47,572 nt of DNA from a virus. Below the pieces are notes generated by a model, which was not told the DNA's origin, searched no databases, and saw nothing but the letters and a program-made list of their open reading frames with translations. Positions 1 to 7,759 of this stretch are shown one piece after another; the first letter of the stretch is position 1; each line of letters opens with the position of its first letter. Made by a program: the position numbers and the translations under genes. The DNA lies in the IMG/VR virus record IMGVR_UViG_3300028908_000015, positions 1 to 47,572 of that record, one strand, 5' to 3'.

Positions 1-118
1 AGCTCCGGCCGCTAAGGAAGCTCCGGCCGCTAAGGAAGCTCCGGCCGCTAAGGAAGCTCCGGCCGCTAAGGAAGCTCCGGCCGCTAAGGAAGCTCCGGCT
101 CCCGCCGCAACGGAGGTC
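1..118. repeat. Terminal redundancy, left copy
   Basis: These bases match the last 118 bases of the window (47455-47572) except for one position, T at 100 against C at 47554. Five exact 18-bp repeats (2-91) plus a unique segment (92-118) make up the match. The same reading frame enters from the right end and leaves here, so the sequence is circular or circularly permuted. Because the shared segment lies inside a tandem repeat, the true copy number at the join is uncertain. Confidence 0.85.
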
Positions 119-271
119 ACCTACGAATCCCTGACCGCCATGGTCCGGGACAAGTTCAAGGACAACATTCAGCCGGTGGTTGACATGCTCGCCAAGATGG
201 GTGTCAGCAAGCTGTCCGAGTTGCCGCCGGAAAAGCTGCAGGAAGCCCATTCGATCCTGGCAACGGCGTAA
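2..271 (+). CDS. Junction-spanning AKEAPA-repeat protein, C-terminal part
   Basis: This is the 3' part of the gene that starts at 47321 at the other end. The frame reads APAAKE repeats (residues from bases 2-91), a short APAPAATEV linker, then a compact C-terminal domain of about 50 residues beginning VTYESLTAMVRDKF and ending SILATA, stop TAA at 269-271. The C-terminal domain has the look of a small helical domain seen at the ends of several phage proteins of unknown role. The gene ends 10 bases before the DUF2800 start, and the DUF2800 ribosome binding site overlaps its stop, so the two are probably co-translated. Function unknown; the position beside ssDNA-binding and nuclease genes suggests a replication or recombination accessory. 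Confidence 0.8.
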   Translation, partial: APAAKEAPAAKEAPAAKEAPAAKEAPAAKEAPAPAATEVTYESLTAMVRDKFKDNIQPVVDMLAKMGVSKLSELPPEKLQEAHSILATA

Positions 272-281
272 GGAGGTTATC

Positions 282-1460
282 ATGCCCACTCCAACTGAAC
301 ACGCGCCGTTCTCACCGTCCAGTATGGACAGAAAACTCAAATGCCCGGGTAGCCACCTGGCTACCTTGGGAATGGAGGACCCTTCCTCCTATGAAGGGGA
401 GCGGGGGACAGAATGTCACGTATGGGCGGAAGAATTGTTCTGCAATCCTGACAGCACCCCGCCTCAATTCATTGAAGACTGGCAGGAGAAGTGCACCCGA
501 GATATGGTGCAGATGGCTTGGGACATCCGGGACGAGTACGCCATTCGCGGAGATGTCCAGGTCTTCCAAGAAGAGCAGGTCTCCCTTGACTGGCTCAGCG
601 ACACCGAAGTTGACATGAGCCACTGCTGGGGGACCGCAGATCTTCTGTTCTGGGCGCCGGATGAGCGTACCCTGGTTGTTCTGGACTACAAGACAGGCAT
701 CGGAATCCCGGTGTCCCCGGACAGCACCCAGCTCAAGATTTATGGCCTGGGTGGACTCGGCAAGGTCGGTTACCCCAACGTTGACCGGGTGGAACTCGTC
801 ATCTTGCAGCCCCGGATTGATCCCATGCCCAAACGGTATATGCTGGCATCGGCTGATCTCCTTACCTGGGGAGAAGAGGTGCTGAAACCCGGCATCAAGC
901 AGATGCTGACACCGGGGGCGCCTTTCGTCCCGGGGGACCACTGCCAGTGGTGCCTGATCAAGGGAAAGTGCCCCGCCCGGGCAAAGCAGTACACTGACCT
1001 GTTCGATGAAAACCCGGAACCGGCAGAGCAGGCCGCCAACGATCTCCTCGGCCCGCTGGACATCAACAAGCTGCTGAAGCAGGTCAAGGGCTTCAGGAAA
1101 TGGTGCAGCGATGTAGAGGCAACAGCCATCGACATGATGAAGTCCGGTCAGGATCTGCCCGATTTCAAGCTCGTAGAGGGCAGATCCAATCGTCGCTGGA
1201 CAGACGTGGAAGCCGCCGAGAAGTTCCTGAAGAACCAACGGCTCAAGATGAACGAGCGTTACAAGATGACGCTCATCGGCCCGGCTCCGGCAGAAAAGCT
1301 CCTTGCAGACAAGCTGAAGAACACCCGAACCGCAAAACGGTTCTTCGAGCTCATCGAAAAACCCCCGGGAAAAATTACCTGGGCGCCGAAAACAGACAAA
1401 CGCAAAGCAGTGGATGTAAACCCGGTAAAGAAGTTCGTGAACATCGAAGACTTAATCTAA
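282..1460 (+). CDS. DUF2800 family nuclease (Cas4/RecB-like PD-(D/E)XK)
   Basis: A 392-residue protein of the DUF2800 family, Cas4/AddB-like nucleases found next to DUF2815 and a phage DNA polymerase. The visible nuclease core is H46 in GTECHVWAEE, D120 in GTAD and D135/K137 in VVLDYKTG. Cys at 221, 224 and 230 (CxxCx5C), with an early Cys at 21, matches the iron-sulfur staple of Cas4/AddB enzymes, so a 4Fe-4S cluster is likely. The start at 282 has AGGAGG at 271-276; a longer open frame from 180 only overlaps the previous gene. It probably resects or processes DNA ends with the neighbouring ssDNA-binding protein. The last six residues, NIEDLI, recur in other proteins of this genome. Confidence 0.9.
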   Translation: MPTPTEHAPFSPSSMDRKLKCPGSHLATLGMEDPSSYEGERGTECHVWAEELFCNPDSTPPQFIEDWQEKCTRDMVQMAWDIRDEYAIRGDVQVFQEEQVSLDWLSDTEVDMSHCWGTADLLFWAPDERTLVVLDYKTGIGIPVSPDSTQLKIYGLGGLGKVGYPNVDRVELVILQPRIDPMPKRYMLASADLLTWGEEVLKPGIKQMLTPGAPFVPGDHCQWCLIKGKCPARAKQYTDLFDENPEPAEQAANDLLGPLDINKLLKQVKGFRKWCSDVEATAIDMMKSGQDLPDFKLVEGRSNRRWTDVEAAEKFLKNQRLKMNERYKMTLIGPAPAEKLLADKLKNTRTAKRFFELIEKPPGKITWAPKTDKRKAVDVNPVKKFVNIEDLI

Positions 1461-1486
1461 CGCAACGAAAACAAAGGAGAAAGATC

Positions 1487-2095
1487 ATGGCAAGCAGAAC
1501 CATTCTAACCCCCGAAGGACGATGTGCTTTCATGCACGTGTTCGAACCTTCAACCGATCCTTTTGGCGGTGTCAGTTATTCGGTACGACTGATGTTCCCC
1601 AAAACCATGAACATGGCCTGGATCGAAGATGCCTGGAAAGCTGTGTGTATTGAAGAATTCAAAACCGCGACACCTCCCGGACTTCGCCCCCTGTACAGCA
1701 AAGATCCGGAACAGGATAAAGGTTTCATTCAGGACGGTGACTTGCGGTACCAAACCGCACCGATTGAGAAGAAACCGCTGTACGAGGCGTATCGTGAAAA
1801 TTGGATCGTGCCGCTGAAGACCAGTCCTGAGGCCCCGCCAGCGGTAGTGGGACCTGACAAAGTGGAAATTGTTGATCGGTCCGCCTTTGCCTCCGGTGAT
1901 TACGCTCGAGCAGTAATTGAAGTTAGTGCGTACACCATGAAACGACTCAGCAAACCGATGGTTAGCGTTCGCCTCCGGGCGATCCAGAAGACCCGAGACG
2001 GTGAACGGTTCTCCGGCGGTGTCTCAGCCAGTCAGGCTGTCGAAATGTTGGATGAAGTCGCTGTTGGTCCGACAAATATTGAAGATGTATTCTAA
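1487..2095 (+). CDS. DUF2815 ssDNA-binding-like protein
   Basis: A 202-residue DUF2815 protein. Members of this family sit between DUF2800 and a family A polymerase in many phages and are thought to be OB-fold single-strand-binding proteins. The N-terminus MASRTILTPEGRCAFMHVFE and the basic-aromatic body fit the family. The start at 1487 follows AAAGGAGAAAG; the frame is open further upstream but only as a shadow of DUF2800. The protein ends TNIEDVF, an acidic tip followed by a hydrophobic residue that resembles the interaction tail of bacterial SSB (DDDIPF). A strong terminator follows at once, so this gene closes the transcript that starts at the promoter near 46.9 kb, unless there is read-through into the polymerase. 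Confidence 0.87.
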   Translation: MASRTILTPEGRCAFMHVFEPSTDPFGGVSYSVRLMFPKTMNMAWIEDAWKAVCIEEFKTATPPGLRPLYSKDPEQDKGFIQDGDLRYQTAPIEKKPLYEAYRENWIVPLKTSPEAPPAVVGPDKVEIVDRSAFASGDYARAVIEVSAYTMKRLSKPMVSVRLRAIQKTRDGERFSGGVSASQAVEMLDEVAVGPTNIEDVF

Positions 2096-2102
2096 ACCCA
2101 AG

Positions 2103-2130
2103 GCCCCCGGGAGACCGGGGGCAATTTTTA
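2103..2130 (+). terminator. Rho-independent terminator after DUF2815
   Basis: A perfect 8-bp GC stem (GCCCCCGG / CCGGGGGC, 2103-2110 and 2115-2122) with a GAGA loop is followed by AATTTTTA. It sits 7 bases after the DUF2815 stop and just before the ribosome binding site of the next gene. It may be partial, since no clear promoter is seen between it and the polymerase gene. Confidence 0.85.
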
Positions 2131-2141
2131 CGGAGCTTAAA

Positions 2142-2396
2142 ATGCCTGACGACTACTCAACCCCCGATTGGCAAGAGCTAAGAGAAGAGGTTGAAAGCGC
2201 TCGTTATGCTTTCAATGGTGCGACGCTCCGGGAAGGCATGCAGGAGTATTGCCGGGTTGCGCTCATCCAGGAGCACGTTGAGTACCTCCATGAAAACCGG
2301 GATGCCTGGGAGATCTTCGCTAACGTGATCGGCTACAATGACGTCACCATGATCCGCAAGATCGTTGGGGCTTACCGGTACGAGCGGGGCGTGTGA
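2142..2396 (+). CDS. Small acidic hypothetical protein before the DNA polymerase
   Basis: An 84-residue protein starting MPDDYSTPDWQELREEVESA, helical and charged, with no recognised domain. CGGAG lies 6 bases before the chosen ATG; upstream in-frame codons run back through the terminator hairpin and are not credible. Its TGA overlaps the polymerase ATG in a TGATG arrangement, which implies translational coupling to the polymerase. It may be a polymerase accessory, but that is inference from position only. Confidence 0.75.
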   Translation: MPDDYSTPDWQELREEVESARYAFNGATLREGMQEYCRVALIQEHVEYLHENRDAWEIFANVIGYNDVTMIRKIVGAYRYERGV

Positions 2397-4375
2397 TGAG
2401 AGTCCATCTCGATTTTGAAACGCGTAGCCGGGTTGACATCAAAAAGTCCGGTGTCACCCGGTACGCCGAAGATCCAAGCACCGATGTGATCTGCCTTGCC
2501 TGGGCCATCGATGATGACGAGCCCTCCCTGTGGCTTCCGGGGCAACCGATGCCCTCCCGGCTGCACAAGGCGGTCCTTTACGAGGCGGACTTCTGGGCAT
2601 GGAACGCCCCGTTTGAGATCGCTATCTGGCAGCACGTCATGGTCCGGAGATACCAGTGGCCGATCATACCGCTGTACCAATGGCAGGACACGGCGGCCCT
2701 GGCCCTGACCTGCGGGTACCCGGGGCAACTTGGCAAGTGCGCCAAGGCGCTCAAGGTGAAAATGCAAAAGAGCGTGACCGGCACCAGGCTCATTAACATG
2801 TTGTCCAAGCCCAAGAAGGACGGCACCTTCAGGGGGTTTGCGGACAACAAGGACTTGTTCCTTCAGATGTACGCATATTGCAAGCAGGACGTCCGGACGG
2901 AGCGGGATATATACCATGCCCTGCCTATCAAGGAGATCACGCCGCAGGAGCGGCGTGTGCAGCTACAGACGTGGATCATGAACCGTCGGGGCCTGCCTAT
3001 TGATGTCGTCAGCGTGGACGCCATCCAGGACACCATCCGTCGGTACGTTAAGCACCTTGATCAGATCACCAGTCTGCTGACCGATGGGCGCCTCATTTCA
3101 ACCCGGCAACGGGACGCCCTGCTTGAAGAGCTCGAAGTGAACCTGCCGGATCTTCAAAACGCCACGGTGAAAAAAGCCCTGGAAGGGGAGCTCTCCGAAA
3201 AGGACCGGAAGCTGCTGGAGATCCGGAAACAGATCAACCACGGCTCGATTGCCAAGTTTGCCCGGCTGCAGCAGATGATCTGCAGGGACGGAACGGTCAA
3301 AGACAACATCCAGTACCATGGCGCCAGGACCGGCAGGGACGCTGGAAGAGGTTTTCAGATTCAGAATCTTCCCAGGCGGCATGTTGCGGACCCGGACCTG
3401 TTCATGGAATTGTATTCCAGATTTGGAATACGGAAACTGGACCTGATCTTTCCGATCCTGGAGACCGCTTCTGCCTTGATCCGCCCCTGTGTCATGGCCC
3501 CCCCGGGAAAGAAACTGATCGTGTCAGATTTTTCCCAGATCGAGGCCCGGGGTGTCGCGTGGACCACTCGGGAGATGGACATCCTAAAAGAGTTTGAAGC
3601 CGGGGTGGATCCGTACATCGCCCAGGCCAGCAAAATGTACGACAAACCCATGGAAGAAATCCAGAAAGGATCCATTGAGAGGCAGTATGGGAAAATGGCC
3701 GTCTTGCTCCTCGGGTACCAAGGGAGCCACAAGGCCATCACCCGTTTTGCCGAAGCGTACAAGCTTAACATCGAGCGGAAAGAGGCGGCCGAGGTGGTCA
3801 AGAAGTTCCGGGGATCCCGGCCGCGCCTGGTGAACGCATGGTACAGTTTTGCACAGGCGGCCATGGCCGCAGTAGAAGCCCCGGGAACCCAGCAGATCGT
3901 GCCGGATTGCGCCCCTGCCGTGTTTCAAATGCGCGGACCTCACCTTACCATGCGTCTGCCTTCAAAGCGGCTCGTGTGGTATCCTGAGGCGCGGGTGGAA
4001 GAGGTTACGGTGCGCTACGAGGATGCTGAAACCGGGAAGATGAAAACTTTCACCGCGAACGCCGTTACCTGCATGGTGATCGATTCCATGACTAATTACA
4101 AATGGGTTCGAAAGGGTATGAGCGGCGGGAACCTTTTTCAGAATTACGTCCAGGCCATCTGTCGGGACATCCTGATGGAAGCCGTGCTGCGTTGTGAGGC
4201 TGCCGAGTATCCGGTAATCGGTCGCGTTCACGATGAGGTGATCACCCTGGTGCCGGATAGTGTCATGTATTCCCTGGTGCAGCTTAATCAGATCATGTCA
4301 ATTCGACCCAAGTGGGCCTTGGATTTTCCGATCAAGGCCGATGGATATGAGAGTAAAAGATATAAGAAAGATTAA
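2396..4375 (+). CDS. Family A DNA polymerase with 3'-5' exonuclease domain
   Basis: A 659-residue replicative polymerase. The proofreading exonuclease comes first: D6 and E8 in HLDFETRS, then the YCKQD segment around residue 165. Polymerase motif A is SDFSQIEARG with D378, motif B is RQYGKMAVLLLGYQG, and motif C is VHDE with D613. The size is typical of phage family A enzymes of the DUF2800/DUF2815 cluster. A GTG three bases upstream could also serve as start, but the ATG at 2396 overlaps the previous stop in TGATG and leaves the exonuclease DxE at its usual distance. It should copy the phage genome together with the primase-helicase at 44-47 kb and the SNF2-like protein just downstream. No thumb or palm segment appears to be missing. 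Confidence 0.96.
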   Translation: MRVHLDFETRSRVDIKKSGVTRYAEDPSTDVICLAWAIDDDEPSLWLPGQPMPSRLHKAVLYEADFWAWNAPFEIAIWQHVMVRRYQWPIIPLYQWQDTAALALTCGYPGQLGKCAKALKVKMQKSVTGTRLINMLSKPKKDGTFRGFADNKDLFLQMYAYCKQDVRTERDIYHALPIKEITPQERRVQLQTWIMNRRGLPIDVVSVDAIQDTIRRYVKHLDQITSLLTDGRLISTRQRDALLEELEVNLPDLQNATVKKALEGELSEKDRKLLEIRKQINHGSIAKFARLQQMICRDGTVKDNIQYHGARTGRDAGRGFQIQNLPRRHVADPDLFMELYSRFGIRKLDLIFPILETASALIRPCVMAPPGKKLIVSDFSQIEARGVAWTTREMDILKEFEAGVDPYIAQASKMYDKPMEEIQKGSIERQYGKMAVLLLGYQGSHKAITRFAEAYKLNIERKEAAEVVKKFRGSRPRLVNAWYSFAQAAMAAVEAPGTQQIVPDCAPAVFQMRGPHLTMRLPSKRLVWYPEARVEEVTVRYEDAETGKMKTFTANAVTCMVIDSMTNYKWVRKGMSGGNLFQNYVQAICRDILMEAVLRCEAAEYPVIGRVHDEVITLVPDSVMYSLVQLNQIMSIRPKWALDFPIKADGYESKRYKKD

Positions 4376-4377
4376 AC

Positions 4378-5754
4378 ATGGAATGGAAGCCTTACAAGTA
4401 CCAAAAAAGAATGGTACAATACCTTATAGATAACCCACAATATGGTTTATTTGCCGATATGGGCCTCGGAAAGAGCTGTTGTGTGTTGACAGCCTTTGAC
4501 CAATTAAAGTATGACTGCTTCAAGGTAAGGGCTATGTTGGTTGTAGCCCCACTAAGAGTTATCAAAACTGTGTGGCCTGAAGAGATACAAAAATGGAATC
4601 ATGTTAAGCATTTAAGGATAGCTATCTTGCACGGCCCACATAAAAAAGCTATCATGAAACAGCGAGCGGATATATATGCAATCAATTATGATGGACTTAA
4701 CTGGTTGTATAATGAACTGAAACACAAAAACACTTTTGCCAGTCCTGTAGACATGATCGTATTTGACGAGTCCACTTACATCAAAAACGTTTCAGCCCAA
4801 AGATCCAAGGTCGCTCGGACTTTGGCGAAGATAATACCGCATCGTGTGATTCTTACCGGCACCCCGACGCCCAACAACATGTTGGATCTTTGGCACCAAA
4901 TTTTCGTACTGGATTTTGGAGAGCGTCTTGGAAACTCTCTTTACGCATACAAGAACCGATATTTTTATCAAGGAGATTACAATGGCTACCGCTGGGAACT
5001 TCGCCGTGGTTCAAAAAAGAAAATCGAAAACAAGATTCGGGATATTGTCGTTACGCTCTCCTCCGAGGATTACCTGGATCTTCCGCCGGTGACGAAAAAT
5101 ATCATAAAGACAGAGATGGATGAGATTCAGTTTCGCAACTACAAAAAACTGGAACGAGAATTTTTCCTGCAGCTCGATGAAGGGGAAATCGAGGTCTTCA
5201 ACGCCGCCACGTTGTCCATTAAGCTGCGTCAGTACGTCCAGGGCTTCATGTATGGTGAGGGGGGTGTCTATGATATTCATCACGTAAAAACGGACGCCCT
5301 GCGCGAAATCAGGGAACATACAGCGGATAATATCCTGGTCGGGATCCAGTTCAAGTATGAAGTCGACATGATCCGGAAAGAGTTCGGGGATGTCCCGGTA
5401 ATCAACAGCGAAACCAAGACCTCGGACACCATTTGGTACATCCAGCAATGGAATGAAGGCAAGATCCCGATGCTCGTGGGCCACCCGGCATCTATGGGCC
5501 ACGGGCTCAATCTTCAATCCGGCGGCCACACCCTGGTGTGGTTCGGATTGGGCTTCAATCTTGAGCATTATCTGCAGATGAACAAACGGATTCACCGGCC
5601 CGGGCAAACCCATCCGGTAATCATTCATCACATCCTGATGAAAAACACCATCGATGAGGCCGTCATGGGCGCCATCAACAACAAAGCCCGGAGCATGCGC
5701 GGCCTGCTCAAGGCATTGAAGGAGTGGAAACATGAGGCCGGAAGAGAAAGTTGA
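4378..5754 (+). CDS. SNF2-like DEAD-box ATPase/helicase
   Basis: A 458-residue SF2 ATPase. Walker A is MGLGKS at 28-33 (in FADMGLGKSCCVL), Walker B is VFDEST with D130/E131, and ILTGTPTPN is motif III. The C-terminal lobe has GHGLNLQSGGHTLVWF and the arginine-finger region NKRIHRPGQ. This compact SNF2 form is a standard partner of DUF2800, DUF2815, family A polymerase and VRR-NUC genes in phage replication blocks. It starts 2 bases after the polymerase stop. Base composition changes inside the gene: the first ~400 bases are about 40% GC, while the rest is well above 50%. The reading frame is intact, so the protein should be functional, probably remodelling forks or displacing proteins from DNA. 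Confidence 0.94.
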   Translation: MEWKPYKYQKRMVQYLIDNPQYGLFADMGLGKSCCVLTAFDQLKYDCFKVRAMLVVAPLRVIKTVWPEEIQKWNHVKHLRIAILHGPHKKAIMKQRADIYAINYDGLNWLYNELKHKNTFASPVDMIVFDESTYIKNVSAQRSKVARTLAKIIPHRVILTGTPTPNNMLDLWHQIFVLDFGERLGNSLYAYKNRYFYQGDYNGYRWELRRGSKKKIENKIRDIVVTLSSEDYLDLPPVTKNIIKTEMDEIQFRNYKKLEREFFLQLDEGEIEVFNAATLSIKLRQYVQGFMYGEGGVYDIHHVKTDALREIREHTADNILVGIQFKYEVDMIRKEFGDVPVINSETKTSDTIWYIQQWNEGKIPMLVGHPASMGHGLNLQSGGHTLVWFGLGFNLEHYLQMNKRIHRPGQTHPVIIHHILMKNTIDEAVMGAINNKARSMRGLLKALKEWKHEAGRES

Positions 5755-6025
5755 AGCCTATCTCAAGAAACGTTGTGTTGAAAAGGGATGGATGTGTGAA
5801 AAATTCGTATCCCCTGGAAAGTTTGGCGTGCCAGATCGGTTGATTACATTGCCAGGTAATCGAATGTATTTAGTCGAAGCGAAGTCCGAAAAAGGAAAGC
5901 TTACTGCTCACCAAAAAAGGGACCACGCTCGTAGAAAAAAATACGGGGTGCATGTGTTCGTCGTTTACAGCAAAAAAGATGTGGACAGGGTGGTTAACAC
6001 ATTAAACTTTATAGTTAAGGGGTAG
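5732..6025 (+). CDS. VRR-NUC domain nuclease
   Basis: A 97-residue stand-alone VRR-NUC protein. The catalytic PD-(D/E)XK-like residues are D35 in GVPDRL, E49 and K51 in LVEAKSEKG, and Q61. Such small nucleases form tetramers that cut branched DNA such as Holliday junctions in the related phage family. The start overlaps the end of the SNF2-like gene by 23 bases, the usual coupling of these two genes. Composition drops to AT-rich here, unlike the end of the SNF2-like gene. Confidence 0.92.
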   Translation: MRPEEKVEAYLKKRCVEKGWMCEKFVSPGKFGVPDRLITLPGNRMYLVEAKSEKGKLTAHQKRDHARRKKYGVHVFVVYSKKDVDRVVNTLNFIVKG

Positions 6026-6029
6026 CGTT

Positions 6030-6248
6030 ATGAAACATTACACTTGTTCCGGTTGCCGTTTCAACAAGGTGTTACATTACTTAGAACCACCAAGTCTCTA
6101 CACTAAAACACGAATGGTTGAAGGCGGTAGTTGCGTACATCCTTTAATGGCCTTTACCGGTGAGAGGTACGTTTACTGCCACTTGTGTTATGATTGGGAA
6201 AACCCCATGATGGAAAGGGAGAACTATGAGCCTAGACCCGAAGTCTGA
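6030..6248 (+). CDS. Small Cys-rich (zinc-ribbon-like) protein
   Basis: A 72-residue protein with CSGC near the N-terminus, a middle Cys/His (SCVHP) and CHLC near the C-terminus, the spacing of a zinc ribbon or a treble-clef-like fold. AAGGGGT precedes the ATG. Not recognised beyond that; small zinc proteins of this kind are common in early regions of phages and may bind nucleic acid or host proteins. It overlaps the next gene by 23 bases. Confidence 0.75.
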   Translation: MKHYTCSGCRFNKVLHYLEPPSLYTKTRMVEGGSCVHPLMAFTGERYVYCHLCYDWENPMMERENYEPRPEV

Positions 6249-6552
6249 ATACTATGACGTAGGTGGAATTGAAACTATTAACATTATTAAGGCCAAGCTC
6301 ACGGAGGAACAATACATTGGATATCTTCTTGGGTGTATTATTAAGTATGGGTGTCGTCTTAACTGGAAAGGAAAGGCCATCAGAGACACTGAAAAAATCG
6401 GAACATATCAAAAAGAACTTCACCGAGCGTTGCAGGCATATAAAGAAAAAGATGCTACAGCCGTTCGAATGGAAGTACATCTGCAACCACCCGTACCTAA
6501 GCACGAGACGTTTAAGCGAGGTATTGGGTCATCCAGCACAACTGATAAGTGA
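6226..6552 (+). CDS. DUF3310 protein
   Basis: A 108-residue protein with the DUF3310 core in residues ~9-70: YYDVGGIETINIIKAKLTEE, then a YLLGCIIKYGCRLNWKGK segment and an EKIGTYQKEL helix. DUF3310 proteins are common in phages next to nucleotide-metabolism or replication genes; their role is not settled. The start overlaps the upstream gene, with AAGGGAGAAC before the ATG. The last ~35 residues (from KDATAV) do not look like the family and are rich in Pro, His and Ser; in the same stretch another frame reads a more natural protein (see the entry at 6452). Confidence 0.85.
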   Translation: MSLDPKSEYYDVGGIETINIIKAKLTEEQYIGYLLGCIIKYGCRLNWKGKAIRDTEKIGTYQKELHRALQAYKEKDATAVRMEVHLQPPVPKHETFKRGIGSSSTTDK

Positions 6553-6676
6553 GGTTAAGAACTGACTGAACTTACCAACCGTTCAGTCTGAATGGACCTA
6601 CAAATGGGAAGTAACTGATTTCATTGACTCAACAAGGGAGATATGGGAATATGGATTTAGATATCAGAAACGATAG
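6452..6676 (+). pseudogene. Possible small HTH protein interrupted by an in-frame TGA
   Basis: In the frame that overlaps the DUF3310 tail, an ATG at 6452 opens 37 residues (MLQPFEWKYICNHPYLSTRR, then LSEVLGHPAQLISEVKN) to a TGA at 6563-6565. The same frame continues for 36 more residues (LNLPTVQSEWTYKWEVTDFI, then DSTREIWEYGFRYQKR) to a TAG at 6674-6676, overlapping the next gene by 26 bases. Together this reads like one 73-residue DNA-binding protein: helix-turn-helix, then an LP..Y.W..TDFI beta-wing or helix. The single TGA falls where a turn residue is expected. It could be a decayed gene, a sequence error, or two chance fragments. Confidence 0.4.
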
Positions 6677-7004
6677 AGTGGTAAATGTTGGAGACAATGT
6701 ATGGGTAGATAGATATGGCCATCCTCATCATATTGAATCTATGACAGACTCTCATCTGTATTATACTCTTAGAATGATCTGGAATCATTCAGCCCCGGAA
6801 GAATTTAAGTTTCGTCCGTATATCAAATACTGCTTCTATAAGGAGTATTATAGCCCGAAGCGTCTTAAAAAACTAATACCGATTATGATTAACGAAGCCT
6901 TATCACGGGCATCAATGAAACCTGAATGGAAAAAAGATATTGAGTACATGGTAGCTGTCGCTCAGAAAGATAATGTAAAAGACATGAAAGTATTACAGGG
7001 GTAA
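6651..7004 (+). CDS. Hypothetical protein, AT-rich early region
   Basis: A 117-residue protein starting MDLDIRNDRVVNVGDNVWVD, rich in Tyr, Arg and Lys, with no signal peptide or membrane segment. The ATG at 6651 follows AAGGGAGATATGG; an in-frame TTG 27 bases earlier is less likely. Function unknown. It belongs to the tight run of small same-strand genes between the VRR-NUC gene and 9155. Confidence 0.7.
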   Translation: MDLDIRNDRVVNVGDNVWVDRYGHPHHIESMTDSHLYYTLRMIWNHSAPEEFKFRPYIKYCFYKEYYSPKRLKKLIPIMINEALSRASMKPEWKKDIEYMVAVAQKDNVKDMKVLQG

Positions 7005-7005
7005 T

Positions 7006-7368
7006 ATGAACACTACCACAGTAAACCCAATTTTTAAATTACTTAATTTTAAAGAGACTGACTTACCATATACCGTTATCATGCATAATAAACTGGAGGC
7101 TCAAATGGAAAATGAAAAACTGATGGAAGAGACGGTGGAACATTGGGAGGATATTATTGATGAAATTAAGCACCTTCCTATCCTTAATACCAAGAACCCA
7201 TTATGCACCAAATACTTCCACACTGTCCGATGTTCGGATAACTGCCCCATCAAAAAAGACACTGGTGTAGATTTTTGTGGCGGTACTTCTTGGAGCGTGG
7301 TGGACAAAGCCAGAAGGAATTTAGTAGACGCCGCCGAAGACTTTAGGAACTACTTGAATAAACTCTGA
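7006..7368 (+). CDS. Hypothetical Cys-containing protein
   Basis: A 120-residue protein if it starts at 7006, immediately after the previous stop. A second ATG at 7105 has a better ribosome binding site (CTGGAGGCTCAA) and would give 87 residues starting MENEKLMEETVEHWEDIIDE. The C-terminal half has four Cys in CTKYFHTVRCSDNCP and DFCGGTSW, which could bind zinc. Function unknown; the true start is undecided. Confidence 0.68.
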   Translation: MNTTTVNPIFKLLNFKETDLPYTVIMHNKLEAQMENEKLMEETVEHWEDIIDEIKHLPILNTKNPLCTKYFHTVRCSDNCPIKKDTGVDFCGGTSWSVVDKARRNLVDAAEDFRNYLNKL

Positions 7369-7374
7369 AAGAAG

Positions 7375-7566
7375 ATGGGAGTTCAACACAAAGCAAGACT
7401 AATCGAAGCAGAGTTTAAAGGGGAGTACTGCCACATCACATGCCCGCATTTACATCTGGGGAAAATTAGCTGTACCTTGTTTAACCACGGCTTAGTAAAA
7501 GAAACAGATAGGAAAGTAAAGCGTTGTGAATACTGCACTCATATATTCGGAGGTAATAATGGATAA
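7375..7566 (+). CDS. Small Cys/His-rich protein
   Basis: A 63-residue basic protein with CHITCPHLH in the middle and CEYCTHIF at the end, a likely two-part zinc site. GAAAGAAG precedes the ATG. Its C-terminus overlaps the next gene by 8 bases. No family recognised. Confidence 0.68.
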   Translation: MGVQHKARLIEAEFKGEYCHITCPHLHLGKISCTLFNHGLVKETDRKVKRCEYCTHIFGGNNG

Positions 7567-7759
7567 CCATCGTATAGTAAACATCAATGGTGAGAGGTTT
7601 GAAGTACAAATCAAACCGGAAATAGCCGAGGACTGGGTGGACTACGACTATTTAGGCCATGAGCTACTTGGTTCTATCTTCAGTGAAACACTACGTGACT
7701 TGTTCTGGAACCGATACATCGGCGCTGTTAGAGCGCAGTTAAGGGAGGGGGAGAAATGA
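7559..7759 (+). CDS. Hypothetical small acidic protein
   Basis: A 66-residue protein starting MDNHRIVNINGERFEVQIKP. The ATG at 7559 has CGGAGG 5 bases upstream; an ATG 33 bases earlier lies inside the previous gene and has no such site. Its stop overlaps the start of the membrane protein that follows. Function unknown. Confidence 0.72.
   Translation: MDNHRIVNINGERFEVQIKPEIAEDWVDYDYLGHELLGSIFSETLRDLFWNRYIGAVRAQLREGEK

Noticed and set aside
1-118. CRISPR array from regular repeats
   Set aside because: The 18-bp units have no spacers and encode an in-frame AKEAPA repeat; this is a coding minisatellite.
312-1238. Long minus-strand frame opposite the DUF2800 gene
   Set aside because: It is a shadow of a gene with clear motifs on the + strand; no start site or family.
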